NCBI RefSeq assembly: GCF_000381885.1
Contig: NZ_KB907217.1
Coordinates: 1-64,000, forward strand
Direction of reading: 5' to 3'
Length of the DNA: 64,000 nt
DNA from: Actinomadura atramentaria DSM 43919
GTDB lineage: Bacteria; Actinomycetota; Actinomycetes; Streptosporangiales; Streptosporangiaceae
In this document: positions 32,229 to 40,877 of the stretch, one piece after another
How positions within the stretch are numbered: position 1 is the first letter of the stretch
Layout of the letters: the number at the start of each line of letters is the position of its first letter
The notes under the pieces: generated by a model
The model's database searches: none
Told to the model about the DNA's origin: nothing
What the model saw: the letters and a program-made list of their open reading frames with translations, nothing else
Program-made: the position numbers and the translations under genes

Positions 32229-33875
32229 TCAGTTCCCCTCGTCCTCGACCGGCCGCCGGCGCGCCCCGGCGGCGGCGACGGCCGCCGCCAGCACCGCGAG
32301 CGCCGCCAGCGCCCGCTCCGGCCACGCGCCGACGCGGTCGGCGACCGTGCGCTCGGTGCGCGCGGGCATCGTCGCCACCTGCAGGTCGGGCGTGAACTCC
32401 CGGGACCGCGAGACGATCCGCCCGTCCGGCGCGACGATGGCGCTGATGCCGCTGGTCGCCGCCACCAAGATCGTACGGCCATGCTCGACCGCCCGCAGTC
32501 GCGACATGGCGATCTGCTGCGGCGGGAGGCTGGTGCGGCCGTAGGTGGCGTTGTTGGTCTGCACGACGAGCATCCGGCCGGACGCCACGTCGCGGACCTC
32601 GCGGTCGTAGGCGACCTCGAAGCAGATCACGTCGCCGACCGTGATCGGGCCGAGCCTCAGCAGCCCGGGCCGCTTCCCCTTGGCGAAGTCGCGGGGAATC
32701 CGCTCGAACCGCTTGATCAGCTTGGTCAGGACCGTCCGGAACGGCAGGTACTCCCCGAACGGCACCGGGTGCCGCTTGACGTAGTACGCGCCCGGACCGG
32801 TCACCGGGTCCCACACGATGCCCCGGTTCTCCACCCTGGTGCCGTCGGAGCTGTCGACGAGCGCGCCGACCAGCACCGGCACCCCGACGTCCTTGACGGC
32901 CTCGTCGATCGCCGCGTACGCGTCGGTCTCGGCGTAGGGGTCCAGGTCGCTGGCGTTCTCCGGCCACACCACGAGCTGCGGGCGCGGCACCGTGCCCGCC
33001 CGGATCTCGGCCGCCAGCTCGTGGGTGCGGTTCACGTGGTTGGTCAGGACGGCCTTGCGCTGCCCCTCGAAGTCCAGCCCGAGGCGCGGGACGTTGCCCT
33101 GCACCACCGCGACCGTCACCGGCTTCCCGCCCGTGGGGACGGGCACCGCCAGGCCGCCGCACACCACCGCCGCCATCACCGCGACCGCGCCCACCGCGAC
33201 GCCGACCGCACCGCGCCGCACGCGCCGCGCGTCCTGCGCGCCCGGCCGGACCGCGCGGACCGCCGCCAGCGCCGCCGCCGCCAGCAGCGCGCCCAGCAGC
33301 GCCGTCGCGAACGTCACCAGCGGCGCGCCGCCCAGCGCCGCGTACGGGGTCAGCGGCGTCGCGGTCTCGGCGAACGCCAGCCGCGCCCACGGGAACCCGC
33401 CGAACGGGACGCCGCCGCGCACCAGCTCCTGCGCCACCCACAGCGCCGCCGTCCACACCGGCCAGCCGCGCAGCCGCGCCACGGCCGCCATCGCCGCCGC
33501 CATCGGCGCGAAGTACAGCGCCTCGACCAGGCTCAGCAGCACCCACCCGTCCGCGCCGATCTTCACGATGCCCGTCAGGACGGGCAGGAAGAACGCCGCG
33601 CCGAACACGAACCCGAGCCAGGCGGCCGTGCGGGCGCGGACCCCGCGCACCGCCAGCGCCAGGACCGCGACGGCGGGCGGCGCGGCGGCGACCGCGTCCA
33701 GCGGCGGGAACGCCGTGAACAGCGCGAGGCCGCCCGCCAGCGCCGCGAGCGTGCGCGGCCAGCCCGCGCGGCCCCCGTGCCGAAACCCGGCGAGTGTTCG
33801 CGACCAGCGGCCGGGGCGGGGCGGCGCGCCGGGCGCGGGGTCGGCCGGGCGGCCGGCGAGCGTGTCCTGGGCCAC
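32229..33875 (-). CDS. lnt: apolipoprotein N-acyltransferase
   Basis: A 548-aa protein with an N-terminal bundle of about seven to eight membrane helices and a periplasm-facing nitrilase domain. The catalytic triad is intact: E306 in VVWPENASD, K367 in YYVKRHPVPFGEYLPF and C418 in GDVICFEVAYD. It adds the third acyl chain to lipoproteins in the membrane's outer leaflet. GTG 33875 follows GGGAGG. It is the first gene of the lnt-ppm operon, behind a 617-bp gene-free region. Actinomycetes with mycolate-free walls also carry Lnt, so it is not diagnostic of mycobacteria. Confidence 0.93.
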   Translation of the reverse strand: MAQDTLAGRPADPAPGAPPRPGRWSRTLAGFRHGGRAGWPRTLAALAGGLALFTAFPPLDAVAAAPPAVAVLALAVRGVRARTAAWLGFVFGAAFFLPVLTGIVKIGADGWVLLSLVEALYFAPMAAAMAAVARLRGWPVWTAALWVAQELVRGGVPFGGFPWARLAFAETATPLTPYAALGGAPLVTFATALLGALLAAAALAAVRAVRPGAQDARRVRRGAVGVAVGAVAVMAAVVCGGLAVPVPTGGKPVTVAVVQGNVPRLGLDFEGQRKAVLTNHVNRTHELAAEIRAGTVPRPQLVVWPENASDLDPYAETDAYAAIDEAVKDVGVPVLVGALVDSSDGTRVENRGIVWDPVTGPGAYYVKRHPVPFGEYLPFRTVLTKLIKRFERIPRDFAKGKRPGLLRLGPITVGDVICFEVAYDREVRDVASGRMLVVQTNNATYGRTSLPPQQIAMSRLRAVEHGRTILVAATSGISAIVAPDGRIVSRSREFTPDLQVATMPARTERTVADRVGAWPERALAALAVLAAAVAAAGARRRPVEDEGN

Positions 33876-34492
33876 CCCGGGCCTCCCTTCGTCCTGCGGG
33901 GAACGCTACCGGGCGCCGGGGCACGCGACGACCACGAACGGGGCACGGCACGGAAACGCGGACGTTCGAGACGAACCAGGGCGGCGGGCGGGCGCAGGGC
34001 GCGCCGGGGGAAGGGCGGGCGCGGAAGAGGGCCCGTGACATCCGTCGGGCCGGAGACGCCTCACAGGCGGTGAGAACGGGACTCCGTTTTCTACTGGATG
34101 CCCGGGCCCTTCCCGGGTCCAACCCCCGCGCGATCGGGCGGCTCCGCTCCGGCGGGCCGTACGCCCGCGCCTGGCTCGGCGGGCCGGCCCGTCGTGGCGC
34201 GGGGTGGGCGGCGTCGAGAGCGGCCGATCGGTGAGTCCGTGCTGGACCCGAGCAAAACTATCCGGTTCACCGGTCTTGTCAACCACCCGGTTCCCTGCGC
34301 CGACCCCCCGTCCGCGCAGGTCGGCGCGCGGATCGGGGGCCGCGAAATCCGTGTCCCGGCGATCTCGGGCGGTCCGTCGCCCGAAAAGACCGCGCGGCGA
34401 CGGTTCGTGAATCTATAGTGACCGTCGGTAGTGTCCGTGCCGGTAGTGCCCACGCCGGGTCGTCCCCGGCGTGTCCCCCCGAAAAGAGGGTC
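33876..34492. other. 617-bp gene-free stretch, divergent promoter region
   Basis: I see no credible gene; a plus-strand frame from 34098 has atypical composition. On the minus strand a perfect TTGACA (34277-34282) with TAGTTT 16 bp on could drive lnt with a long leader of about 360 nt. On the plus strand TATAGT (34414-34419) may be the -10 for the DUF4239 gene. CCGGTAGTG-type words repeat at 34430-34450, and GAGAACGG/CCGTTTTC at 34072-34091 forms a weak hairpin. Confidence 0.4.
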
Positions 34493-35260
34493 ATGCCCGT
34501 CTATCTGCTCGCCGCGGCCTGCGCCGTCGCGGTGGTGTTCCTCGCCGGGCGCGTCGCCCGCCGCCTGCGGCTCGGCAGCGAGGACGCCGCCGCCGACGGC
34601 CCCACCAACGCCCACGCCGGGGCGATGCTGTCCGCGCTGTTCCTCGCGGCGTTCGCCATCGCGATCGTGCTGCCGTGGACGTCGGCGGACGCCGCGCGCC
34701 TCAACACCTACGCCGAGGGCCAGGCGATCGTCGAGGCGACCTGGTCCACCCAGCGGCTGCCCGCGCCCGAGCGCGACCGGCTCCGCGGCGAACTGCTGGC
34801 CTACGCCCGGTTCGTCCGGGACCGCGAGTGGCCGCGCATGGAGCACGGCCGGATGGACGCCGCCGGGGACGCCGCGCTGGACCGGCTGCGGCGCGCCGTG
34901 ATCGCCGTCCCCACCGGCAACGACGAGCTGAAGGACGCGCGGTCGGCGCTGCTGGACCAGATCGCGCAGATCGCCGCCGCCCGGCACCAGCGGTCGATGG
35001 ACGTGCGGACCGCGCCGCCCGGCTGGCTGCTGGCCATCACCGTCGTCACCGGGATCGTGGTGCTGCTGCTGCCGTTCCTGTCGGGGGCGCGGCCGCGCGG
35101 CTGGGCGCTGGTCCCGCTCGGGATCATGGCGGGGCTGCTCGGCGTCGGCGTGTGGCTGGCCATCGACATCTCGCACGTGTTCTCCGGCGCCCTCGCGGTC
35201 GGGCCGGACGCGTTCACCGGCGCCATCGCCGAGATCGGCCGCATCGGGACGGGCGGTTAA
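34493..35260 (+). CDS. DUF4239-family membrane protein (bestrophin-like)
   Basis: A 255-aa membrane protein with four helices: VYLLAAACAVAVVFLA at the N-terminus, MLSALFLAAFAIAIVLPW, WLLAITVVTGIVVLLLPF and WALVPLGIMAGLLGVGVWLAI. Between helices 2 and 3 a helical, charged domain (TYAEGQAIVEATW, ARSALLDQIAQIAAARHQR) matches DUF4239. Members are called bestrophin-like, implying an anion channel, but this is untested. ATG 34493 has AAGAGGG upstream. The next gene starts 4 bp after its stop. Confidence 0.75.
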   Translation: MPVYLLAAACAVAVVFLAGRVARRLRLGSEDAAADGPTNAHAGAMLSALFLAAFAIAIVLPWTSADAARLNTYAEGQAIVEATWSTQRLPAPERDRLRGELLAYARFVRDREWPRMEHGRMDAAGDAALDRLRRAVIAVPTGNDELKDARSALLDQIAQIAAARHQRSMDVRTAPPGWLLAITVVTGIVVLLLPFLSGARPRGWALVPLGIMAGLLGVGVWLAIDISHVFSGALAVGPDAFTGAIAEIGRIGTGG

Positions 35261-35264
35261 GGGG

Positions 35265-35966
35265 ATGCGCCGCGCCGTGACCGCCGTCGCGCTGCTCGCC
35301 GTCGCGCCGTTCGCGCCGCTCACCGCGTCCGCCGCGCGGCCCGACCCGCCGCGTACCGTCGCCGCCCGCGTCGCCGCGCACACCGCCGCCGAGAGCGCCG
35401 ACCGGACGCCGCGCGCCGACGCCCACGCCGGTGTTCACGCGGGGGTTCACGCGGGTGTGCCGGACGGGCCGCGCGGCGGGGCCCACGCGGGCGCGCACGT
35501 CGAGGCGCGGGCGTGGCCGACCGTGCGGGCGTGCGTGGACGGCGGCGCGTCGGTCAGCGTCGGCGACGACGTCCACGTCGTCGTGGGCGGCGGCGTCCGC
35601 TGCCACCCGCACCCGCACCCGCCCGCGCCCCGCCCCGACCCGCACCCCCGGCCGCACCGGCCGCCCGTGACGCATCCGCCGAAGCCCGCGCCGCCGAAAC
35701 CGCGTCCGCGGCCCCCGGCGGCCGCGCCCGCCCCGAGCGCCCCGGCCCCGAAGCCGACGCCGCGGCGGGCGGCGGCCCGGCCCGCCGCGCGGCCGCCCGC
35801 GCCGCCGCGCGCCCGGCCGCACCCGCCCGCGCCGACGCTGCGGCACGTCCCGCCCGCGGTCACCGCCGCGACGGCGCGGCGGCCGAATCCGCTGCGCTCG
35901 CCCGTGGTGATCGTCGTGCTCGTCGTCGTGATCAGCGCCGGGACCGCGCTGGCGTTCGGCCGCTGA
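35265..35966 (+). CDS. Pro/His/Ala-rich envelope protein with signal peptide and C-terminal anchor
   Basis: A 233-aa protein that I cannot place in a named family. It has a Sec signal peptide (residues 1-23, ASA cleavage), then imperfect HAGVHAGVHAGV repeats, a short ordered patch with two cysteines (VRACVDGGASVSVGDDVHVVVGGGVRC split here), a His/Pro-rich stretch (HPHPHPPAPRPDPHPRPH), a 100-residue Pro/Ala/Arg-rich stalk and a final membrane helix. The layout suits a wall-spanning stalk; the His-rich tract could bind metal. It probably shares a transcript with the DUF4239 gene. Confidence 0.6.
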   Translation: MRRAVTAVALLAVAPFAPLTASAARPDPPRTVAARVAAHTAAESADRTPRADAHAGVHAGVHAGVPDGPRGGAHAGAHVEARAWPTVRACVDGGASVSVGDDVHVVVGGGVRCHPHPHPPAPRPDPHPRPHRPPVTHPPKPAPPKPRPRPPAAAPAPSAPAPKPTPRRAAARPAARPPAPPRARPHPPAPTLRHVPPAVTAATARRPNPLRSPVVIVVLVVVISAGTALAFGR

Positions 35967-35972
35967 CCCGCC

Positions 35973-35998
35973 CCCGGCCCCGCCGGCGCGGGGCCGGG
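35973..35998. terminator. bidirectional hairpin terminator
   Basis: CCCGGCCCCGC pairs perfectly with GCGGGGCCGGG over a 4-nt loop, exactly between two convergent genes. Confidence 0.8.
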
Positions 35999-36005
35999 CG
36001 GCCGG

Positions 36006-37337
36006 TCACAGGCCGGGGATCTCGTGGTTGCGGAACGCGTCCACGAACAGCCGATGGTCGTCGCGGACCACCGCCGCGTACTCGGTCCCGAACGCGACCA
36101 TCGCCTCGACGAACGCGGTCTCGTCGGGGCCGATCACCGCGCTGATCGCGTCCTCGACCTGGAACCCGACCAGGGTGTGGTCGGAATCGGTGTCGGACAC
36201 GCAGTGGATCTTGGCGGTGGCGCGGCCCAGGTCGTCCAGCACCGGCAGCATCTCCTCCGGCTCGGTGAGCGCCGACCAGTCCAGGTCCTCCTCGTAGGGC
36301 GACAGCTCCTGCACCACGTACCCGATCCCGTCCAGCTCGGTGTGGCCCAGCCACGGGTCGGTGTTGGCCTGCAGCGCGCGCCGCGACACCGCCGTGCGGT
36401 GCCCGTGGTGGCGGAAGTACCCGCGGATCGCCGGATCGTCGACGACGCGGGACGGCGCGGCGACGTTCCCCTGCTTCATCGACAGGATCACGTCGTTCTC
36501 CAGCGCCTGGCTGCGGCCCTCCACCAGGATCGTGTACGCCGACAGGCCGGCCGACCCGATCCCGAACCCCGACGACCCGACGACGTCCTTCACCCCGTAG
36601 GTGAGGCCGCCGAACCGCTTGTCCTCCGGGATCGTCGCCAGGTACTCGCGGTAGGCGGCCTCCACCCGGCCGCGCTCGGCCGCGTCCAGGCGGCGGTGGC
36701 CGGGGTGCTCGCGGAACCGGCGATCCCCGCCCTCGACCGCGGTGAGGCGGTCCAGCAGGCCGATGCGCGTGGAGGTGAGCGCGGCGACCAGCACGTCGCG
36801 GATGTACCCGTCGGCGGTGTCCAGGGTCAGCGCGAACGCGTCGTCGTCGCCGTGCTCGGCGAACCGGCGGACCTGGTCGACGTAGGCGCGCACGTAGGCC
36901 TCGATGAGGCGGCGGATGTCGGCGTCGGAGATCGCCTTGCTCCACGCCAGCAGCGCCACGCTCGCCACGAGGCGCTTGACGTCCCAGGTGAAGTGCCCGA
37001 GGTAGGCCTCGTCGAAGTCGTTGACGTCGAAGACGAACACGCCGTCGTCGTTCATGTAGGTGCCGAAGTTCTGCGCGTGCAGGTCGCCCTGGATCCAGAC
37101 GCGGCCCGTCCGCTCGTCCGCCCACGGGTCCTCGTCGCGGGCCATGTCGGCGTAGAACAGGCACGCGCTGCCCCGGTAGAACGCGAACGGGTCGGCGGCC
37201 ATCCGGCGGAACCGGCGGCGGAACTCCGCGGGCGCGCGGTCCATCAGCGGCGCGAACGCCTCGACCAGGACCTCGATGATCCGCGCGCGCCGCTCGACCG
37301 GGTCGGCGTCGCGCAGCGTCTGGGTGACGGTCGCCAT
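36006..37337 (-). CDS. DUF2252-family protein
   Basis: A 443-aa protein matching DUF2252 throughout: MAADPFAFYRGSACLFYADM, then VWIQGDLHAQNFGTYMND, FDVNDFDEAYLGHFTWDVKRL and the ending FVDAFRNHEIPGL. The GDLHxxNFG and DFD motifs are those of the aminoglycoside-phosphotransferase/kinase fold (HGDLHxxN and IDFD), so an unassigned small-molecule kinase is a reasonable inference. ATG 37337 has AGGAG upstream. It is divergent from the P450 gene with about 180 bp between. Confidence 0.88.
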   Translation of the reverse strand: MATVTQTLRDADPVERRARIIEVLVEAFAPLMDRAPAEFRRRFRRMAADPFAFYRGSACLFYADMARDEDPWADERTGRVWIQGDLHAQNFGTYMNDDGVFVFDVNDFDEAYLGHFTWDVKRLVASVALLAWSKAISDADIRRLIEAYVRAYVDQVRRFAEHGDDDAFALTLDTADGYIRDVLVAALTSTRIGLLDRLTAVEGGDRRFREHPGHRRLDAAERGRVEAAYREYLATIPEDKRFGGLTYGVKDVVGSSGFGIGSAGLSAYTILVEGRSQALENDVILSMKQGNVAAPSRVVDDPAIRGYFRHHGHRTAVSRRALQANTDPWLGHTELDGIGYVVQELSPYEEDLDWSALTEPEEMLPVLDDLGRATAKIHCVSDTDSDHTLVGFQVEDAISAVIGPDETAFVEAMVAFGTEYAAVVRDDHRLFVDAFRNHEIPGL

Positions 37338-37504
37338 GAATAGGGCTCCTCGGGCACAGGACAGGTACTCCGCTCCACCGGCGGATCGCGGTCATTGTCC
37401 CGAAACGGGCGTGGCGCGGCGGGGAAGACCACGCGAACGCGCGGGGACGCTCGCGCACCGCGACCGCCGCCAACCGGACCCCGTGGGACGAACAGGCATG
37501 CGGT

Positions 37505-37510
37505 TACCCT
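37505..37510 (+). promoter_or_regulatory. -10 element TACCCT, P450 gene
   Basis: TACCCT ends 7 nt before ATG 37518, typical of a leaderless start. Confidence 0.35.
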
Positions 37511-37517
37511 GACGGGG

Positions 37518-38726
37518 ATGACCACCACCGAACCGCCCATGCCCGCCCAGGGGGCGTCAGCGGCGGCGTTCCCGCTCGGCGCGGCCGTCACCGCCGACGC
37601 GCTCGCCGCCGACCCCCACCCCGTCCTGGCGCGGCTGCGCGACCGCGAACCGGTGTCGTGGGCGCCCGCCCTGGGCTGCTGGCTGGTCACCCGGCACGAC
37701 CTGGCCGTCCGGGTCCTGCGCGACCCCGCGCTGTTCACCGTCGACGACCCGCGCTTCTCCACCGCCCGCGTCGTCGGGCCGAGCATGCTGTCGCTGGACG
37801 GGCCCGAGCACGCCCGCCACCGCGACCCGTTCGCGCGCCCGTTCCGGCCCGCCCGCACCCGCGAGCGGTTCACCGCGTTCGTCGCCGCCGAGGCCGGGCG
37901 GCTCGTCGGCGCGCTCGCCCCGCGCGGCCGCGCCGAGCTGCGCCGCGACGTCGCCGGGCCGCTGTCGGTCGCCGTCGTCGCGCGGGCCCTCGGGCTGGCC
38001 GGGGTGGACGCCGCGACCGTCCGGTCCTGGTACGGGGCGTTCGTCGGCGCGGTGTCGGCGCTGACGGCCGGGGACGAGCCGCCCGCCGCCGCGGCCGGCG
38101 CCCGCGCGCGGCTGCGCGCCGCTGTCGAGGCGTCGCTGGCCGGCGACGGGGACACGCTGCTGCGGGAGGCCGCGGCCGGCGCGGGCCTGACGACCGCCGA
38201 GGTCGTCGCCGACGCCGCCGTGCTGATGTTCGGCGGCATCGACACCACCGAGGGCATGATCGCCAACGCGGCCGCCGCGCTGCTGGCCCGCCCCGACCAG
38301 CTCGCGCGGGTCCGCGCCGACCGGTCGCTGCTGCCCGCCGCCGTCGAGGAGTCGCTGCGGTTCGAGCCCGCCGCCGCCGTGCTGGACCGGTACGCCACCG
38401 CCGGCACCGTCCTCGGCGGCGCGCGGATCGCGGCGGGCGACCCGGTGCGGGTGTCGGTGACGGCGGCGGGCCGCGACCCGGCGGTGTTCGCCGACCCCGA
38501 CCGGTTCGACGTCGGGCGCGGCGACGCGGGCGCGCACCTGGCGTTCGCGCGCGGGCCGCACTTCTGCTTCGGCGCGCACCTGGCGCGACTGGAGACCGTC
38601 GCGGTGCTGGAGGCGCTGCTGGACCGGCTGCCGGGGCTGCGCGCGGACGGGCCCGCGCCCGCGCGCGGCCTGGTGTTCCGCAAGCCGAACGCGGTTCCCG
38701 TGCGGTGGGACGCGCCCGGGGAATAG
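37518..38726 (+). CDS. cytochrome P450 (actinobacterial soluble type)
   Basis: A 402-aa P450. The I-helix oxygen-binding motif is FGGIDTTEGMI, the ExxR is in VEESLRFEP and the heme loop FARGPHFCFGAHLAR puts the thiolate at C350. It needs ferredoxin and reductase partners, which are not in the window. The I-helix has an Asp-Thr-Thr rather than the common Glu/Asp-Thr pair but is otherwise standard. It is followed after 120 bp by a diiron-type oxidase gene, suggesting a two-step oxidation of an unknown substrate. Confidence 0.92.
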   Translation: MTTTEPPMPAQGASAAAFPLGAAVTADALAADPHPVLARLRDREPVSWAPALGCWLVTRHDLAVRVLRDPALFTVDDPRFSTARVVGPSMLSLDGPEHARHRDPFARPFRPARTRERFTAFVAAEAGRLVGALAPRGRAELRRDVAGPLSVAVVARALGLAGVDAATVRSWYGAFVGAVSALTAGDEPPAAAAGARARLRAAVEASLAGDGDTLLREAAAGAGLTTAEVVADAAVLMFGGIDTTEGMIANAAAALLARPDQLARVRADRSLLPAAVEESLRFEPAAAVLDRYATAGTVLGGARIAAGDPVRVSVTAAGRDPAVFADPDRFDVGRGDAGAHLAFARGPHFCFGAHLARLETVAVLEALLDRLPGLRADGPAPARGLVFRKPNAVPVRWDAPGE

Positions 38727-38738
38727 GGGGCGCTGACC

Positions 38739-38819
38739 ACCTTCGGTCATGATCAGGACTGTTCGGGCGACCCGGACAGAACGCAACATAGTTTCCGACA
38801 TCTGGTCACGACCGAAGGT
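38739..38819. promoter_or_regulatory. widely spaced inverted repeat before the diiron-type oxidase gene
   Basis: ACCTTCGGTCATGA (38739-38752) and TCACGACCGAAGGT (38806-38819) are inverted with one mismatch in 14, separated by 53 bp that include a CATAGT -10-like word. Two operator half-elements bracketing a promoter is the simplest model. Confidence 0.45.
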
Positions 38820-38846
38820 TGTCTTCGTTCCGTCGAGGGAGCTCCA

Positions 38847-39584
38847 TTGCCCGTCCAGCACGCCGCCGTCACCGAATCCATCCGGGAACTGGCCGGTTCG
38901 GTCCGCCGCCACCCCGCGCTGGAGAACGACTTCTACCGGCACTGGCTGTCGGGGCCTCTCCCCTACCGGCAGGTCGAGGTGTTCGCGCGCGAGTTCTACG
39001 CCCGCACCATCGACACCACCGCCATGATCGCGCTGTCGGTGCTGCACACCGACGACCTGGCCGCCCGCGTGGAACGCGTGAAGCACCTCTACACCGAGTA
39101 CGGCAACGGCGACCCCGACAAGGCCCACCTGCTGCTGCTGGAGCGGATGCTGACCGGGCTGCTCGGCCGCCTGCGCGACGGCCGCTACACCGTCCAGGAG
39201 CTGCGGTCGGGCACCGCCCGGCCCGAGACCCGCGCGTTCGGCGACGCCCGCCGCGCGCTGTTCACCGACCCCGACGCCCGCGTCGTGCAGGGCGCGCTGC
39301 TCGCCCAGGACGCCCTCGCGCACGCCACGACCGTCCGGATGTACGAGGGGATGCGCAACTACAAGCACCTGTACGAGGAAGAGGAGTTCCACTCCGCCTG
39401 CGAGTACTTCTACGTCCACATCTGCGAGGCCGCCAAGACCGACCGGGCCGAGCTGGTCGCCGCCGCCGCGGCCGTCTGCCACGACGAGGTCGACCTGGCG
39501 CAGGTCCGCCGCGGCTTCGACGGCGTCCTGGACCTCACCGCCGCGTACTGGGCCGCCGTCCACCGCGCGATGCGCGCCGTCTGA
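38847..39584 (+). CDS. heme-oxygenase-fold diiron oxidase-like protein (TenA/PqqC/CADD superfamily)
   Basis: A 245-aa all-helical protein. Potential metal ligands fit the HDO diiron pattern: E84 (YTEYGNG), H94 (KAHLLLLE), E167 (MYEGMRNY) and the group H182, E186, H191 (FHSACEYFYVHICE). Relatives perform radical or oxygenative cleavage of small substrates, for example UndA, BesC and CADD. The start is TTG 38847, supported by GAGGGAGC upstream. It may be co-regulated with the P450. Substrate unknown; TenA-like thiaminase activity is less likely because the TenA cysteine is not apparent. Confidence 0.7.
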   Translation: MPVQHAAVTESIRELAGSVRRHPALENDFYRHWLSGPLPYRQVEVFAREFYARTIDTTAMIALSVLHTDDLAARVERVKHLYTEYGNGDPDKAHLLLLERMLTGLLGRLRDGRYTVQELRSGTARPETRAFGDARRALFTDPDARVVQGALLAQDALAHATTVRMYEGMRNYKHLYEEEEFHSACEYFYVHICEAAKTDRAELVAAAAAVCHDEVDLAQVRRGFDGVLDLTAAYWAAVHRAMRAV

Positions 39585-39728
39585 CGCCCCCGAGCACCCG
39601 GCGCACGGCGCGCGCCGGGCCGCCGGATCGGACGCGCGCGGCGGCCGGGGCGTTCCCCTCCGCGCGCGGCCGGGACCGGTCCGCCGCGCGCGCCGTCCGC
39701 GCCCCCGGCGCTGTGGGACGATTCCGCC

Positions 39729-40802
39729 ATGATCGTGGAACGCCGGGTCGAACTGCGCTTCGCGGACGACAGCCGCGCCGCCGAGACGCACACCAACCTG
39801 TCCGCCGTCCGCCGCGACGGCCCCTGCCTGTGGGTCGCGGGCGACGAGACCGCCACCGTGGAGCGGCTGACGGCCGTCGCGGACGCGGCCGGGCGCGTCA
39901 CCGCCTACGCCGGCCACCGCACCGTCCGCCTCGCGGACCTGGTGGAGCTGCCCGCCGGTCCCGACGAGGAGGCCGACATCGAGGGCCTGGCGCGCGCGGA
40001 CGGCTGGCTGTGGGCGGTCGGGTCGCACAGCCTGAAGCGCAAGCGCGTCAAGCCCGGCCAGTCCGACCGCAAGGCGCGGCGGCGGCTGGCCGCGGTCGTG
40101 CGCGAGGACAACCGGTTCGTGCTGGCGCGGCTGCCGCTGGCCGCCGGGCCGGACGGGCTGCCCGAGCCGGTCCGCCGCGACGGCGACCGCCGCGCCGCCG
40201 TCCTCGGCCTGGACGGCGACTCGATCGCCGACCTCATCGCGGACGACCCGCACCTCGGACCGTTCCTCTCGATCCCGAGCAAGGACAACGGCCTGGACGT
40301 CGAGGGCATCGCCGTCCACGGCGACCGCGTCTACATCGGGCTGCGCGGCCCCGTCCTGCGCGGCTGGGCGGTGCTCGTGGAGATCCGCCCCGCCGCCGAC
40401 CCCGACGACCCCGGGCGGCTGGTCGCGCGGCGGTTCGGCGACGACGGCGAGCGGTACCGCACCCACTTCCTGGACCTCGGCGGGCTCGGCGTCCGGGACC
40501 TGTGCCCCGACGGCGACGACCTGCTGGTCCTGGCCGGGCCGAGCATGGCGCTGTCGGGCCCGGTGCAGGTCGTGCGGTGGGCGGGCGCGGCGACCGCCGA
40601 CGCGCCGGGCGTGCTGCACGCCGCCGACCTGGCCGTCCTCGGGGAGCTCCCGCACGGCGACGGCGAGGACCACGCCGAGGGCATCGCCGTCCTCGGCCCC
40701 GGCGACGGGGAGGACGGCGCGCGGCTGCTGGTCGTCTACGACAGCCCCGCGGCCGCGCGGCTCACCGGGGCCGGCGTGCTGGCCGACGTCGTCGTCCCCT
40801 GA
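39729..40802 (+). CDS. DUF3616-family protein (predicted beta-propeller)
   Basis: A 357-aa protein matching DUF3616: NLSAVRRDGPCLWVAGDE, then EADIEGLARADGWLWAVGSHSLKRK, DVEGIAVHGDRVYIGLRGPVLRGWA and HAEGIAVL. Repeated E-G-I/L-A-V blocks at about 70-residue spacing suggest propeller blades. No signal peptide. Family function is unknown. It is preceded by 144 bp rich in GC hairpins and followed at 75 bp by an acyl-CoA dehydrogenase. Confidence 0.85.
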   Translation: MIVERRVELRFADDSRAAETHTNLSAVRRDGPCLWVAGDETATVERLTAVADAAGRVTAYAGHRTVRLADLVELPAGPDEEADIEGLARADGWLWAVGSHSLKRKRVKPGQSDRKARRRLAAVVREDNRFVLARLPLAAGPDGLPEPVRRDGDRRAAVLGLDGDSIADLIADDPHLGPFLSIPSKDNGLDVEGIAVHGDRVYIGLRGPVLRGWAVLVEIRPAADPDDPGRLVARRFGDDGERYRTHFLDLGGLGVRDLCPDGDDLLVLAGPSMALSGPVQVVRWAGAATADAPGVLHAADLAVLGELPHGDGEDHAEGIAVLGPGDGEDGARLLVVYDSPAAARLTGAGVLADVVVP

Positions 40803-40877
40803 CCCGCGGGTAAGTGCTCGCTTGCGCGATCTGCTTGGATGGGGTCCGCCGTCCGCGCAACGAGAGGTGACGCGAGC

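Noticed and set aside
34098-34418. Possible 106-aa gene on the plus strand
   Set aside because: It has no ribosome site, no family resemblance and an atypical composition, and it lies in a promoter-like region.
39585-39728. Non-coding RNA between the diiron-type oxidase and DUF3616 genes
   Set aside because: The GCGCGC/CCGG-rich hairpins are what random 80 percent GC sequence gives; no promoter or conserved motif was seen.
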